This document shows, piece after piece, positions 36,786 through 46,940 of a stretch of DNA of 64,000 nt (its first letter is position 1; each line of letters begins with the position of its first letter). Source of the stretch: Porphyrobacter sp. IPPAS B-1204. GTDB lineage: Bacteria > Pseudomonadota > Alphaproteobacteria > Sphingomonadales > Sphingomonadaceae. The notes beneath the pieces were generated by a model. The model was not told where the DNA came from. It worked only from the letters and a program-made list of their open reading frames with translations, and did not search any database. Location: NCBI GenBank assembly GCA_003724185.1, contig RHGM01000001.1, forward strand, positions 1 through 64,000, in the 5' to 3' direction. Both the position numbers and the translations under genes were made by a program.

Positions 36786-37727
36786 ATGCAAGAACCCATC
36801 CTGTCGATCCGCGGACTGACCAAGACCTACAAGAACGGCCCAAGGGCGCTCGATTCGGTCGATCTCGACATTCGCCGGGGGGAGATTTTCGCGCTACTGG
36901 GGCCGAACGGAGCGGGCAAGACCACGCTGATTGGCGCGGTGTGCGGGCTGGTGCGGCCAACCGGCGGCACCATCCATGCCTTCGGGCACGATCTGTCACG
37001 CGACTGGCGCTCCGCCCGGGCGCGGATTGGACTGGTGCCGCAGGAGCTCAGCACCGACATGTTCGAAACCGTGCGCCGTGCGGTCACCTATTCGCAAGGC
37101 CTGTTCGGCAAGCCCCGTGATCCGGCGCGGATTGACGAGATTTTGCGCAGCCTGTCACTGTGGGACAAACGCGACAGCCAGATCCGTGCGCTTTCGGGCG
37201 GGATGAAGCGCCGCGTGCTGATCGCCAAGGCGCTGGCGCATGATCCTGAACTGCTGTTCCTTGACGAACCCACCGCGGGCGTCGACGTGGAACTGCGCAA
37301 GGACATGTGGCAGCAGATCGCCGCGCTAAAGGAACGCGGCGTCACCATCATCCTCACCACCCACTATATCGAGGAGGCCGAGGAAATGGCCGACCGAGTC
37401 GGGATTATCCGGGGCGGGCGCATTCTTATGGTCGATGAGAAACGCGCCATGATGGAGCGGCTCGGCACCACAGAGGCGGTGATCGATCTGGCCGCGCCGC
37501 TATCGGATATCCCGCCTGCCATCGCCGCCTTTCCGGTCGAAACCAGTACGGACGGGCTGCGGCTGATCTATCGCGGCGGAAACGGACAGGGCGGAGGCCG
37601 GGCGCAGGTCGCGCAACTGACGCAAGCCCTGACCCGCGCCGGGATCGGCTACACCAGCATCGACATCCACGATTCCTCACTGGAGGATATCTTCGTCGGC
37701 CTACTGGGCGAGAAGGAGGCAGCGTGA
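36786..37727 (+). CDS. ABC-2 type exporter ATP-binding protein (YadG-like)
   Basis: 313 residues. ATPase with Walker A LLGPNGAGKTTLIGAVCG near 36-53, Q-loop GLVPQELSTDMFETVR, signature LSGGMKRRVLIAKALAHDPE, Walker B LLFLDEPTAGVDVELR, switch His TTHYIEEAEEMADRV, and a regulatory C-terminal domain from about 230. Resembles the YadG family that pairs with YadH membrane proteins. Its stop TGA overlaps the permease ATG by one base (TGATG), indicating coupling. Cargo is unknown. Confidence 0.9.
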   Translation: MQEPILSIRGLTKTYKNGPRALDSVDLDIRRGEIFALLGPNGAGKTTLIGAVCGLVRPTGGTIHAFGHDLSRDWRSARARIGLVPQELSTDMFETVRRAVTYSQGLFGKPRDPARIDEILRSLSLWDKRDSQIRALSGGMKRRVLIAKALAHDPELLFLDEPTAGVDVELRKDMWQQIAALKERGVTIILTTHYIEEAEEMADRVGIIRGGRILMVDEKRAMMERLGTTEAVIDLAAPLSDIPPAIAAFPVETSTDGLRLIYRGGNGQGGGRAQVAQLTQALTRAGIGYTSIDIHDSSLEDIFVGLLGEKEAA

Positions 37728-38494
37728 TGCACTTCAGCTTGCGCAGCGCCTATGCGATCTACCAGCGCGAAATGTCCCGCGCCTTTCGCACCGCGTTTCA
37801 ATCCATCCTGTCGCCGGTGCTGACCACCTCGCTCTATTTCGTGGTGTTCGGATCGGTGATCGGTGCGCGGATGGAGCCGATTGGCGGGGTGCCTTATGGC
37901 GCCTTCATCATCCCCGGCCTGCTGATGCTGACCCTTCTGGGCGAGACGACCAGCAACGCCAGCTTCGGCATCTATATGCCGCGCTTCACCGGCACGATTT
38001 ACGAACTGCTGTCTGCGCCCGTGGGCGTGGCCGAAACGCTGGCGGGATTTGTTGGTGCGGCCATGACCAAGGGGCTGATCTTGGCTGCGATCATCCTCGC
38101 CACGGCGACGCTGTTTGTCGATTACGAGATCAAGTATCCGCTGTTTGCCGCTGTCTACATCATGCTGGTGGCTGCGAGCTTTGCACTGTTCGGCTTTATC
38201 CTCGGTATCTGGGCCGATAGTTTCGAGAAACTGGGGATCATCCCGCTGCTGATCCTCACCCCGCTGACTTTTCTGGGCGGCACCTTCTATTCGATCCGTG
38301 ACCTGCCCGGGCCGTGGGACACCATAGCTCTGGCCAACCCCATCGCCTTTCTGGTGAGCGGGCTGCGATTTAGCTTCTATGGTGTGGCCGATGTGCCGAT
38401 CGGCGTGTCGCTCGGCCTGACGCTGGGCTTTCTGGCGCTGTGCACGGTTGTTATCGCAGTGATCTTTCGGACCGGATGGCGCCTTCGCGAGTGA
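37727..38494 (+). CDS. ABC-2 type exporter permease (YadH-like)
   Basis: 255 residues with six membrane helices. ABC2-type permease: YQREMSRAFRTAFQSILSPVLTTSLYFVVFGSVIGARM, TSNASFGIYMPRFTGTIYELL, FIPLLILTPLTFLGGTFYSIRDLPGPW. ATG 37727 is preferred: AGGAGG lies 7 bases upstream; GTG 37724 is possible. The substrate is not indicated by sequence or neighbours. Confidence 0.9.
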   Translation: MHFSLRSAYAIYQREMSRAFRTAFQSILSPVLTTSLYFVVFGSVIGARMEPIGGVPYGAFIIPGLLMLTLLGETTSNASFGIYMPRFTGTIYELLSAPVGVAETLAGFVGAAMTKGLILAAIILATATLFVDYEIKYPLFAAVYIMLVAASFALFGFILGIWADSFEKLGIIPLLILTPLTFLGGTFYSIRDLPGPWDTIALANPIAFLVSGLRFSFYGVADVPIGVSLGLTLGFLALCTVVIAVIFRTGWRLRE

Positions 38495-38507
38495 TGTTGG
38501 TGGAGCG

Positions 38508-38535
38508 TTGATGGCTCTTTGTCGGATCATATGCA
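38508..38535 (+). promoter_or_regulatory. Candidate promoter upstream of outer-membrane protein gene
   Basis: TTGATG (38508-38513), 16-base spacer, TATGCA (38530-38535). It has the same layout as the rpsD promoter (TATGCG). If used, the transcript would have about a 115-base untranslated leader before ATG 38656. Confidence 0.4.
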
Positions 38536-38655
38536 CCCTCTGGCGGACATTAACGACAACCTGCACCTTCGTTCATTGCGCAGAAAGTGGCGTGTTCCTA
38601 CCTGCTTCGGCACCAGCCGCACCCCCTGCGGCAGGGTCGAACAAAGGATAACAGA

Positions 38656-39228
38656 ATGAAAAAGATCGCATTCACCACGCTCGCAGCGATGGGCGCGATT
38701 GCCCTGCCGGCCGCCGCTCAGGCCCAGGACGCTCAGCCCGAAGTGACCATCGGCGCCTCGGTCGGCCTTCACGATCTCGGTCTTGATCTTGGCGATGCCG
38801 ATTTCGATGACGGCGACTTCGACGATTTCAACATCGACGACAGCGGCGAAATCTACGGCGGCTTCGTGGCCGTCGACTTCCCGCTCGGCAGCAACCTGTT
38901 TGCCGGTGTGGAAGGCAACGCGCACTTCGGCAGCGGCCCGATCGATGCTGAGTATGGCGTTTCCGGTCGTCTCGGCTTCCGCACCGAAAGCGGCGCGAAG
39001 GTCTATGCCCGTGGCGGCTACCAGTGGGTTGACCTCGACGCCGGCAACCTGATCGGCGTGCCCGATTTCGACGAGAGCGACTTCCCCGGTCTCGACACCA
39101 CTGCTGGCGATTACCTCGTCGGCGTCGGCACCGAAATCCCCGTCGGCGGCGTCGTTCTGCGCGCCAACCTCGACACCATCGCCTTCGACACCCTGCGCGG
39201 GACCGTTGGCGTCGGCTTCAAGTTCTGA
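38656..39228 (+). CDS. Outer-membrane beta-barrel protein, acidic
   Basis: 190 residues. Signal peptide MKKIAFTTLAAMGAIALPAAAQAQD with cleavage after AQA. The rest resembles an OmpA-like/opacity-type small barrel: alternating hydrophobic strands, Gly-rich turns, a final aromatic residue (VGVGFKF). An unusually acidic stretch (residues about 35-60, LDLGDADFDDGDFDDFNIDDSG) precedes the first strands and a second DFDESDFPGLD loop follows later; such loops could bind divalent ions (inference). ATG 38656 has an AGGATAACAG upstream. A strong terminator follows the stop. Confidence 0.8.
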   Translation: MKKIAFTTLAAMGAIALPAAAQAQDAQPEVTIGASVGLHDLGLDLGDADFDDGDFDDFNIDDSGEIYGGFVAVDFPLGSNLFAGVEGNAHFGSGPIDAEYGVSGRLGFRTESGAKVYARGGYQWVDLDAGNLIGVPDFDESDFPGLDTTAGDYLVGVGTEIPVGGVVLRANLDTIAFDTLRGTVGVGFKF

Positions 39229-39254
39229 TCTGCTGATCTGATCTGAGCCTATTG

Positions 39255-39294
39255 ACGGGCCGCTTGCCATCAAGGCGGGCGGCCCGTTTGCTTT
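39255..39294 (+). terminator. Rho-independent terminator after outer-membrane protein gene
   Basis: ACGGGCCGC (39255-39263) pairs perfectly with GCGGCCCGT (39279-39287), with a smaller inner stem, followed by TTTGCTTT. It separates the OMP transcript from tgt. Confidence 0.8.
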
Positions 39295-39324
39295 GGGGGT
39301 GACAGGCGCGCTGTGCCTCGCTAG

Positions 39325-40472
<1,148 letters not shown>

Positions 40473-40473
<1 letters not shown>

Positions 40474-40775
40474 TGCCGAAAATGCCCGAAGCCTGCGAGA
40501 CCATGATCGAGGTGCGCGAAGGCGTCGATGCGCTTGACCGCGAGCTGGTCGCGCTGCTGGCGAAACGCTTCGGCTACATGCGCGCCGCCGCCCGGATCAA
40601 GCCAAGCCGCGATGCCGTGCGCGATGAAGCCCGCAAGGCGAGCGTGATCGCCGCCGCTGTGGCCGAGGCAGAGGCCCACGGTATCCCCGCCAATGTGGTG
40701 GCCGACATCTGGGAGCGCCTCGTCGAAGGCTCGATCGCCTATGAATTCGGCGAATGGGACCGCATCAGGGACTGA
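40473..40775 (+). CDS. Chorismate mutase type II (AroQ fold) protein
   Basis: 100 residues. AroQ-type mutase converting chorismate to prephenate, or the related isochorismate-pyruvate lyase. Family signs: EVREGVDALDRELVALLAKRFGYMRAAARIK, a second helix with RDEARKASVIAAAVAEAEAHGIP, and WERLVEGSIAYEFGEWDRIR. Catalytic Arg/Lys (R in EVREG, K in RIK) are present. ATG 40473 overlaps the tgt stop. It runs 11 bases into the 3' end of the convergent reductase gene. Confidence 0.87.
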
Positions 40776-41406
40776 CCGCTTCCCGGCCGAGGAAGGCGGC
40801 GAGACGAGGCTGCTTCTTGCCCGGCGCTTTCTGACGGACGCTCCGCGCCAGCTTTGCAACCCGCGCTTCCCACTTCGCGATATTGCGCGGCGGGGTGGTC
40901 TCACCCACCGGTCCCAGCGCCAGCGTGCGCACCGGGGCAAAGCCGCAAAAGCCGAGCACCTGACCCTTCCAGCGCCGGATCACCGGATTGCCGTAATACC
41001 AGCGCAGGACAAAGGGCGGGGTATCCATCGTCACGATCAGATCGGCTGAACGGCCCTCCATCAGCTTGTCCCACCACGGATCACCGACGTGATAGGCGAA
41101 GGTGAATTTCGGCAGGAAGAGCCGGTCGATCAGGCCTTTCAGTTCTGCCGGTTCCGCACCCCACCACATCGGGAAGGCAACCACCAGATGATCGCAAGCC
41201 TCCATCGCTTCGGCCAGAGTGTGTAGATCGGGCTCCCAATCGGTGCGCTGCTTGTAGCCGTGCCGTAGCACCGGCGAAAAAGCGAGATCGCGCACCGCCA
41301 CCCGCGTCACCTCGGCTGTGGAAGGCAGGGCAGCCGCATAGGTATCGAGCAGATGCGTAGTCAGGCGCCCAGCATCAGGATGACCATCGAGCAGCAGCAC
41401 CTTCAT
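40765..41406 (-). CDS. NAD(P)H quinone reductase, flavodoxin-2 family
   Basis: 213 residues. Flavodoxin-fold reductase: VLLLDGHPDAGRLTTHLLDTYAAALP at the N terminus, the flavin loop FPMWWGAEPAELKGLIDRLFLPKFTFAY (part), and DPWWDKLMEGRSADLIVTMDTPPF. Two-electron reduction of quinones or nitro compounds by NAD(P)H with FAD or FMN; substrate unresolved. The C terminus is basic. Convergent with the chorismate mutase gene, overlapping by 11 bases. Confidence 0.88.
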   Translation of the reverse strand: MKVLLLDGHPDAGRLTTHLLDTYAAALPSTAEVTRVAVRDLAFSPVLRHGYKQRTDWEPDLHTLAEAMEACDHLVVAFPMWWGAEPAELKGLIDRLFLPKFTFAYHVGDPWWDKLMEGRSADLIVTMDTPPFVLRWYYGNPVIRRWKGQVLGFCGFAPVRTLALGPVGETTPPRNIAKWEARVAKLARSVRQKAPGKKQPRLAAFLGREAVSP

Positions 41407-41446
41407 CGCGATTCCCCTCGCGGCAAGGATCGCAGTATGGGCGCCA

Positions 41447-41476
41447 AAAGAAAAGGGCGGCCCCGCAAGGCCGCCC
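41447..41476 (-). terminator. Rho-independent terminator after rpsD
   Basis: On the minus strand GGGCGGCC-CTTGCGG-type loop-GGCCGCCC forms an 8-base-pair stem (41455-41462 with 41469-41476), followed by TTTTCTTTT (41446-41454). It ends rpsD transcription before the reductase gene. Confidence 0.85.
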
Positions 41477-41505
41477 CGTTCTGTATCCGCGTATCGGAAA
41501 TCCGA

Positions 41506-42120
41506 TCAGCGCGAGTAGAATTCCACCACCAGGTTCGGTTCCATCGTAACCGGGTAGGGCACTTCGTCGAGCTTCGGCACGCGGGTGAAGGTAATCTTGT
41601 CGTTGCCATCGGGCTGGACGTAATCGGGAATGTCACGCTCGGCGAGGCCCTGGGCTTCGATCACGAGCGCCATTTCCTTGGCCTTGCTGCCGAGGCTGAC
41701 GACGTCGCCGATGTTCACGCGCCGCGAGGCGATGTTGCACTTCACACCGTTCACATAGATGTGACCGTGGCTGACAATCTGGCGGGCCGAGAAGATGGTC
41801 GGCGCGAACTTGGCGCGGTACACCACCATGTCCAGACGCTGTTCGAGCAGGCCGATCAGGTTCTGGCTGGTATCGCCCTTCATGCGCGATGCTTCGGCAT
41901 AGGTGCGCTTGAACTGCTTTTCGGTGACGTCACCGTAATAGCCCTTGAGCTTCTGCTTGGCGCGCAGCTGCAGGCCGTAATCGCTCATCTTGCCCTTGCG
42001 ACGCTGGCCGTGCTGGCCGGGGCCGTAGGAACGCTTGTTCACCGGGGAATTCGGGCGACCCCAGATGTTTTCACCCATCCGGCGGTCAAGCTTGTACTTG
42101 GCGCTTTTGCGCTTCGACAT
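41506..42120 (-). CDS. rpsD: 30S ribosomal protein S4
   Basis: 204 residues. Primary 16S rRNA binding protein that starts assembly of the 30S body. The S4 N-terminal domain ([25 protein letters not shown]) is the zinc-free form, and the S4 RNA-binding motif lies about residues 95-160 ([31 protein letters not shown]). ATG 42120 has a GAAGGAAG Shine-Dalgarno. Single-gene transcript with its own promoter and terminator. Confidence 0.97.
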   Translation of the reverse strand: MSKRKSAKYKLDRRMGENIWGRPNSPVNKRSYGPGQHGQRRKGKMSDYGLQLRAKQKLKGYYGDVTEKQFKRTYAEASRMKGDTSQNLIGLLEQRLDMVVYRAKFAPTIFSARQIVSHGHIYVNGVKCNIASRRVNIGDVVSLGSKAKEMALVIEAQGLAERDIPDYVQPDGNDKITFTRVPKLDEVPYPVTMEPNLVVEFYSR

Positions 42121-42250
42121 ACGTCTTCCTTCAAATTGCTTCGGCCACCCCCATTGGGCAGCCATCAAACCCGGTATCGCTCCATCACGCCACTGGGGCG
42201 GGATGCGGCCACTGCTTCACCGGGGTGCAGGGCCCATTTGCGAAGGCGCG

Positions 42251-42278
42251 CGCATAGCAGGATGACGGCTTGGGTCAA
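42251..42278 (-). promoter_or_regulatory. Sigma-70-type promoter of rpsD
   Basis: Minus strand TTGACC (42273-42278), 16-base spacer, TATGCG (42251-42256). It lies about 130 bases before the rpsD ATG, which leaves a leader of about 120 bases. Confidence 0.6.
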
Positions 42279-42312
42279 GCCTTGCGCGCATATCCGGTCC
42301 GGTGCGGCCCGG

Positions 42313-42585
42313 TCAGAGCGGCACGTTCAGTTCGCGCCATTCTTCCGCCGTGCGGCACACTCTGGTCTTCCGGCGGCTCGAAGGATCGGCGCGGACGGAC
42401 TTGCAGATCCGCTTGTTGTCCTCGGCCGCTTCGTCCTTGGCGGTTTCCGCCTCGGGCTGCGGCGCGGGCGTTTCGGCGGCGGGTGGGGCGGTGTCCGGCT
42501 GAGTTTCGGACTGGGCGATTGCCGCGAACGGGGCAAGCAGCAAGCCGCCGGCACAGGCCAGCACAACGCGGCGCAGAAGAATCAT
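42313..42585 (-). CDS. Small exported hypothetical protein
   Basis: 90 residues. Signal peptide MILLRRVVLACAGGLLLAPFAAIAQS, an Ala/Pro/Glu-rich linker, then KRICKSVRADPSSRRKTRVCRTAEEWRELNVPL with two cysteines that could form a disulfide. The last motif CRTAEEWREL looks conserved in shape among sphingomonad small exported proteins (impression). The start is ATG 42585; the frame is open upstream but reads into the 3' end of trmJ. Follows trmJ on the same strand by 86 bases. Confidence 0.7.
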   Translation of the reverse strand: MILLRRVVLACAGGLLLAPFAAIAQSETQPDTAPPAAETPAPQPEAETAKDEAAEDNKRICKSVRADPSSRRKTRVCRTAEEWRELNVPL

Positions 42586-42671
42586 CAGCAATCTCACTTG
42601 GTTGGGGGGACGAGAGGCGCCAAGACCTAACGGCTGACCGGTGCCTGTCCAATCCCATTCGACGAACGACG

Positions 42672-43418
42672 TTACTCGATCCGCCCGCGCTCGATAGTGC
42701 TGAGGACGCCGCGCAAGGTGCGCACTTCCAGATGGTTCCAACCCGGCTTGGTCAGCACTCCGCGCAAGGTTCTGCGGGTCGCCTCGGCCCGGCCTTCGGG
42801 GCGGAAATAGCCGCGCGGGGCGAGCAGTGCTTCGAAATGGGCAATCAGGCCTTCCAGTTGCTCCTGCGGGGCGGGGGGCAGGGTGTCCTCGACGGTCGGC
42901 TGCACCAGAACGGGGTCAACACCCGCCATTTCGCGCCCGACCCGCGACCATTCATAGGCCACCAGAATCACCGCCTGCGCGAGGTTGAGCGAGCCGAATT
43001 CGGGGTTGATCGGGATGGTGAGGATATCGCGGGCCAGCGCCACGTCCTCTGTCTCCAGACCCGAACGTTCCGGGCCGAAGATGATCGCGTGGCGGCCGGC
43101 CTCGGTGTGTACCAACCGTCCCGCCTCGTCTGCGCCGATCACAGGCTTGGTCACGCCGCGTTTGCGCACCGTGGTCGCGTGAACGTGGGCACAATCGGCG
43201 ACCGCTTCTGCGGTGGTGGCAAACACCTTCGCCTGTTCGAGCACGATGTCCGCGCCCGAAGCGGCAGGCCCGGCCGATGGGTTGGGCCAGCCATCGCGGG
43301 GGCTGACGAGCCGCATTTCGGTCAGCCCGAAATTGAGCATGGCCCGCGCTGCCTTGCCAATATTCTCGCCCAGCTGCGGGCGCACGAGAACGATTACCGG
43401 CTTGTTGAGATCGGCCAT
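42672..43418 (-). CDS. trmJ: tRNA/rRNA 2'-O-methyltransferase of the TrmJ type
   Basis: 248 residues. SPOUT/TrmH-superfamily methyltransferase: RPQLGENIGKAARAMLNFGL, LVSPRDGWPNPSA, FGPERSGLETEDVALARDILTIPINPEFGSLNLAQAV. This is TrmJ-like (ribose methylation of residue 32 in tRNAs), though other TrmH branches are close. ATG 43418 (MADLNKPVIVLVRP) follows nrdR by 7 bases. Confidence 0.88.
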   Translation of the reverse strand: MADLNKPVIVLVRPQLGENIGKAARAMLNFGLTEMRLVSPRDGWPNPSAGPAASGADIVLEQAKVFATTAEAVADCAHVHATTVRKRGVTKPVIGADEAGRLVHTEAGRHAIIFGPERSGLETEDVALARDILTIPINPEFGSLNLAQAVILVAYEWSRVGREMAGVDPVLVQPTVEDTLPPAPQEQLEGLIAHFEALLAPRGYFRPEGRAEATRRTLRGVLTKPGWNHLEVRTLRGVLSTIERGRIE

Positions 43419-43425
43419 GTTCTGC

Positions 43426-43887
43426 TTATTCTTTCGCGGCTTGCTGAACGGTGCTGGCAAATTCTTCGAAGTCACGAGCTTCGGAGAAATCGCGGTACAC
43501 GCTTGCGAAGCGGATATAGGCCACAGAGTCGATCTGTCGCAGGCCCTCCATCACCAGCTCGCCGATGTGGGAAGATGGCACCTCGGCCTCGCCAGATGTT
43601 TCGACCTGGCGCTGGATGCCCGAAATCAGCTGATCGAGCCGTTCCTGATCGATTGACCGCTTGCGCGTGGCCAGCGAGACCGACTGTTCGAGCTTGGAGC
43701 GCTCGAACGGTTCACGCCGGTCGCCCGATTTGACCACCACAACCTCGCGCAGCTGCACCCGTTCAAAGGTTGTAAAGCGCGCGCCGCAAGACGAACACTG
43801 CCGCCGCCGCCTGATCGAGGCATTGTCCTCGGTCGGGCGGCTGTCTTTTACCTGGGTATCATCATGGGCACAGAAGGGGCAGCGCAT
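43426..43887 (-). CDS. nrdR: Transcriptional repressor NrdR
   Basis: 153 residues. Zinc ribbon [17 protein letters not shown]...[13 protein letters not shown] followed by an ATP-cone domain (about 50-140) that senses ATP/dATP. It represses ribonucleotide reductase genes via NrdR boxes; none of these genes is in this window. It sits between the small membrane protein and trmJ in the rpiB-glyA operon, as often in alphaproteobacteria. Confidence 0.97.
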   Translation of the reverse strand: MRCPFCAHDDTQVKDSRPTEDNASIRRRRQCSSCGARFTTFERVQLREVVVVKSGDRREPFERSKLEQSVSLATRKRSIDQERLDQLISGIQRQVETSGEAEVPSSHIGELVMEGLRQIDSVAYIRFASVYRDFSEARDFEEFASTVQQAAKE

Positions 43888-43895
43888 TCAGATGG

Positions 43896-44117
43896 TTATT
43901 TCTTGATTCTCTGATAGAGCGCGAAGCCCGCACCGGCGAGCAGCCCGATTGGCAGCGAGACCACCGGCAGGATCCAGCCCGCCACAGCGCCAATCGCGGC
44001 GCCCGTCAGCACCGGACCGGTGGAGGGATGGTTGATCCCCTCCTTTGCCATGCCGCTGACTTCGGCCTTTACGTCCTCCACCCAATCGGGGGTCTGGCGC
44101 GGTTCCTGATCGTTCAT
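43896..44117 (-). CDS. Small membrane protein between glyA and nrdR
   Basis: 73 residues. Soluble N-terminal part (MNDQEPRQTPDWVEDVKAEVSGMAKEG) and a hydrophobic Gly/Ala-rich segment with two possible helices (GPVLTGAAIGAVAGWILPVVSLPIGLLAGAGFALYQRIKK; quoted in part as residues 34-73). Function unknown. Gaps to both neighbours are 8-12 bases, so it belongs to the operon. Confidence 0.8.
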   Translation of the reverse strand: MNDQEPRQTPDWVEDVKAEVSGMAKEGINHPSTGPVLTGAAIGAVAGWILPVVSLPIGLLAGAGFALYQRIKK

Positions 44118-44129
44118 TGGTGTGGTTCC

Positions 44130-45448
<1,319 letters not shown>

Positions 45449-45452
<4 letters not shown>

Positions 45453-45928
45453 TGATGGGTCTCGATATGATCGGGCTGGAAGGGGGGCTTGCCAAGCTTG
45501 CCGACGCGGCGCTGGTGGCGCCCGGCCGGATCGCCGGCATCGGCGAATTCGGTATCAAGGAAGGTGGCGATGCAGGATTTGGCCATCTCAATCCCTACGA
45601 GACGCGCGCCCATTGCGATGCAATTGGCATCATTATGTTCGCGGGCGAGGGCGGCGGACAGCGGCTCCGAGACGAGAGCGCAGCGCACCTGCGGGTGGCG
45701 GTTGACGCTGATCGAAATGCCGATCCCGCTGCCGCACAGGGCGACGCCGAATTCGACCGTGCCTTCGGCGATGATCTCCGCCAGACGGTAGCCGTAATCG
45801 GGGTAGTCGACGCTAACCCCCGGCTCCGGGCCGAGATCGGCGACATCGTGGCCTTCTTCGACCAGCCATTCGGCGAGTTCCGCCTTAAGTTCGGTCGCGG
45901 CGTGATCTGAGGCGATGGCTATGCGCAT
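45449..45928 (-). CDS. rpiB: Ribose 5-phosphate isomerase B RpiB
   Basis: 159 residues. Interconverts ribose 5-P and ribulose 5-[32 protein letters not shown], catalytic Cys in [25 protein letters not shown], and [19 protein letters not shown] 45928 ([10 protein letters not shown]) is the standard start; upstream open frame reads into noncoding DNA. First gene of rpiB-glyA-nrdR-trmJ. Confidence 0.95.
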
Positions 45929-46039
45929 GGCGCTGCCATAGTCGCATGGGAGGGGATTCTCCACCCCTTGAGCAAGGCTTTTCGACGGGGGGTTTCGCGG
46001 GTGACACAGGTTAAGGCCGCACCTGCCCGCGTTCCTACA

Positions 46040-46056
46040 TTGTTGTGCTGCAACAA
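46040..46056. repeat. Inverted repeat upstream of DUF3008 gene
   Basis: TTGTTG (46040-46045), TGCTG, CAACAA (46051-46056): six perfect pairs with a five-base spacer. It lies 16 bases before the ATG of the DUF3008 gene, in the divergent rpiB intergenic region, and could be a regulator site or a translation-masking hairpin. Confidence 0.5.
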
Positions 46057-46071
46057 CCGGGAGAGTGAGCG

Positions 46072-46254
46072 ATGCCCGCCAAGTCGAAAGCACAGCAGAA
46101 AGCCGCCGGTGCCGCGCTGTCGGTCAAGCGTGGAGAGACCCCGAAGAAGGATCTCAAGGGCGCATCGAAAAGCATGGCAGATTCGATGACCGAAAAGGAG
46201 TTGGAAGACTTGACTGCGACCAAGCGCAAGTCGCTGCCGGAGAAGAAGGGCTAA
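46072..46254 (+). CDS. DUF3008 small basic protein
   Basis: 60 residues. Reads MPAKSKAQQKAAGAALSVKRGE then KKDLKGASKSMADSMTEKELEDLTATKRKSLPEKKG; this is the complete DUF3008 family pattern. Highly basic, soluble, function unknown; probably nucleic-acid associated (inference). It has its own Shine-Dalgarno GGGAGAG. Confidence 0.93.
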   Translation: MPAKSKAQQKAAGAALSVKRGETPKKDLKGASKSMADSMTEKELEDLTATKRKSLPEKKG

Positions 46255-46320
46255 GGGAGGTCACGGCGTAAGCTACGCCGCAGACAACACAAGGCCCGCC
46301 CGTTGTCCCGGCACCGAAGA

Positions 46321-46929
46321 TCAGTTCTGGCCTTCGCCCACTGCCGGCTCAAGACGGCTGAGGACATCGGGGTTTGCGATCAGGTATTCCTGAACCTGCA
46401 TCCTCAGTTTCTCGGCGGACGCCCGTTGGATGGGCGCAAGGTCAGCGAACATGGCCTGATTGGCTTGGGCGACGGCAGGGTCAGACTGGAACTTTTGCAG
46501 GTTCAGAAAGTAGCGCTGTCCGCTGGGGGTTTGCGCGAAGGCGCTGATGTCCCGCAGCTCCTCCAGCGTGAACTCGCGGGTATAGGCAAGGGCTGTCGCC
46601 TCCAAAATCCGCGGCATGTGCTCGGCAAAAAGCGGTCGCATCATTTCCGGTAGCTCGGCGAGGTACTCATCAGTTATCGCCTTGATCCCCGGTTCCGCGA
46701 AGATCGGCCCTGTCATGAACCCGGTAGCTGCCTGGTTGCCAACGGCAACGGCCATATCGAGGATGATCTGCTCACGCTTGTCGCTAGGCAGCATCGCCTC
46801 GATGATCACCTTTGCCTCCGCCATTTCATCCGCTGGAGGAACGTATTCGGCCTCTTGGGCGGCGAGCGCGGAAGGCGCGACCAGCAAGGCCGCCGAGGCG
46901 AGGGCGAGAATGGAGCGTGCGACCCGCAT
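46321..46929 (-). CDS. DUF2059 exported protein
   Basis: 202 residues. A signal peptide (SILALASAALLVAPSALAAQ) precedes a DUF2059 domain: FAEHMPRILEATALAYTREFTLEELRDISAFAQTPSGQRYFL (residues about 115-155). The family is common in alphaproteobacteria; function unknown. It starts 11 bases after the rpoD stop, with AGAAGGAAAG as Shine-Dalgarno. Confidence 0.9.
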   Translation of the reverse strand: MRVARSILALASAALLVAPSALAAQEAEYVPPADEMAEAKVIIEAMLPSDKREQIILDMAVAVGNQAATGFMTGPIFAEPGIKAITDEYLAELPEMMRPLFAEHMPRILEATALAYTREFTLEELRDISAFAQTPSGQRYFLNLQKFQSDPAVAQANQAMFADLAPIQRASAEKLRMQVQEYLIANPDVLSRLEPAVGEGQN

Positions 46930-46940
46930 ATGCTTTCCTT

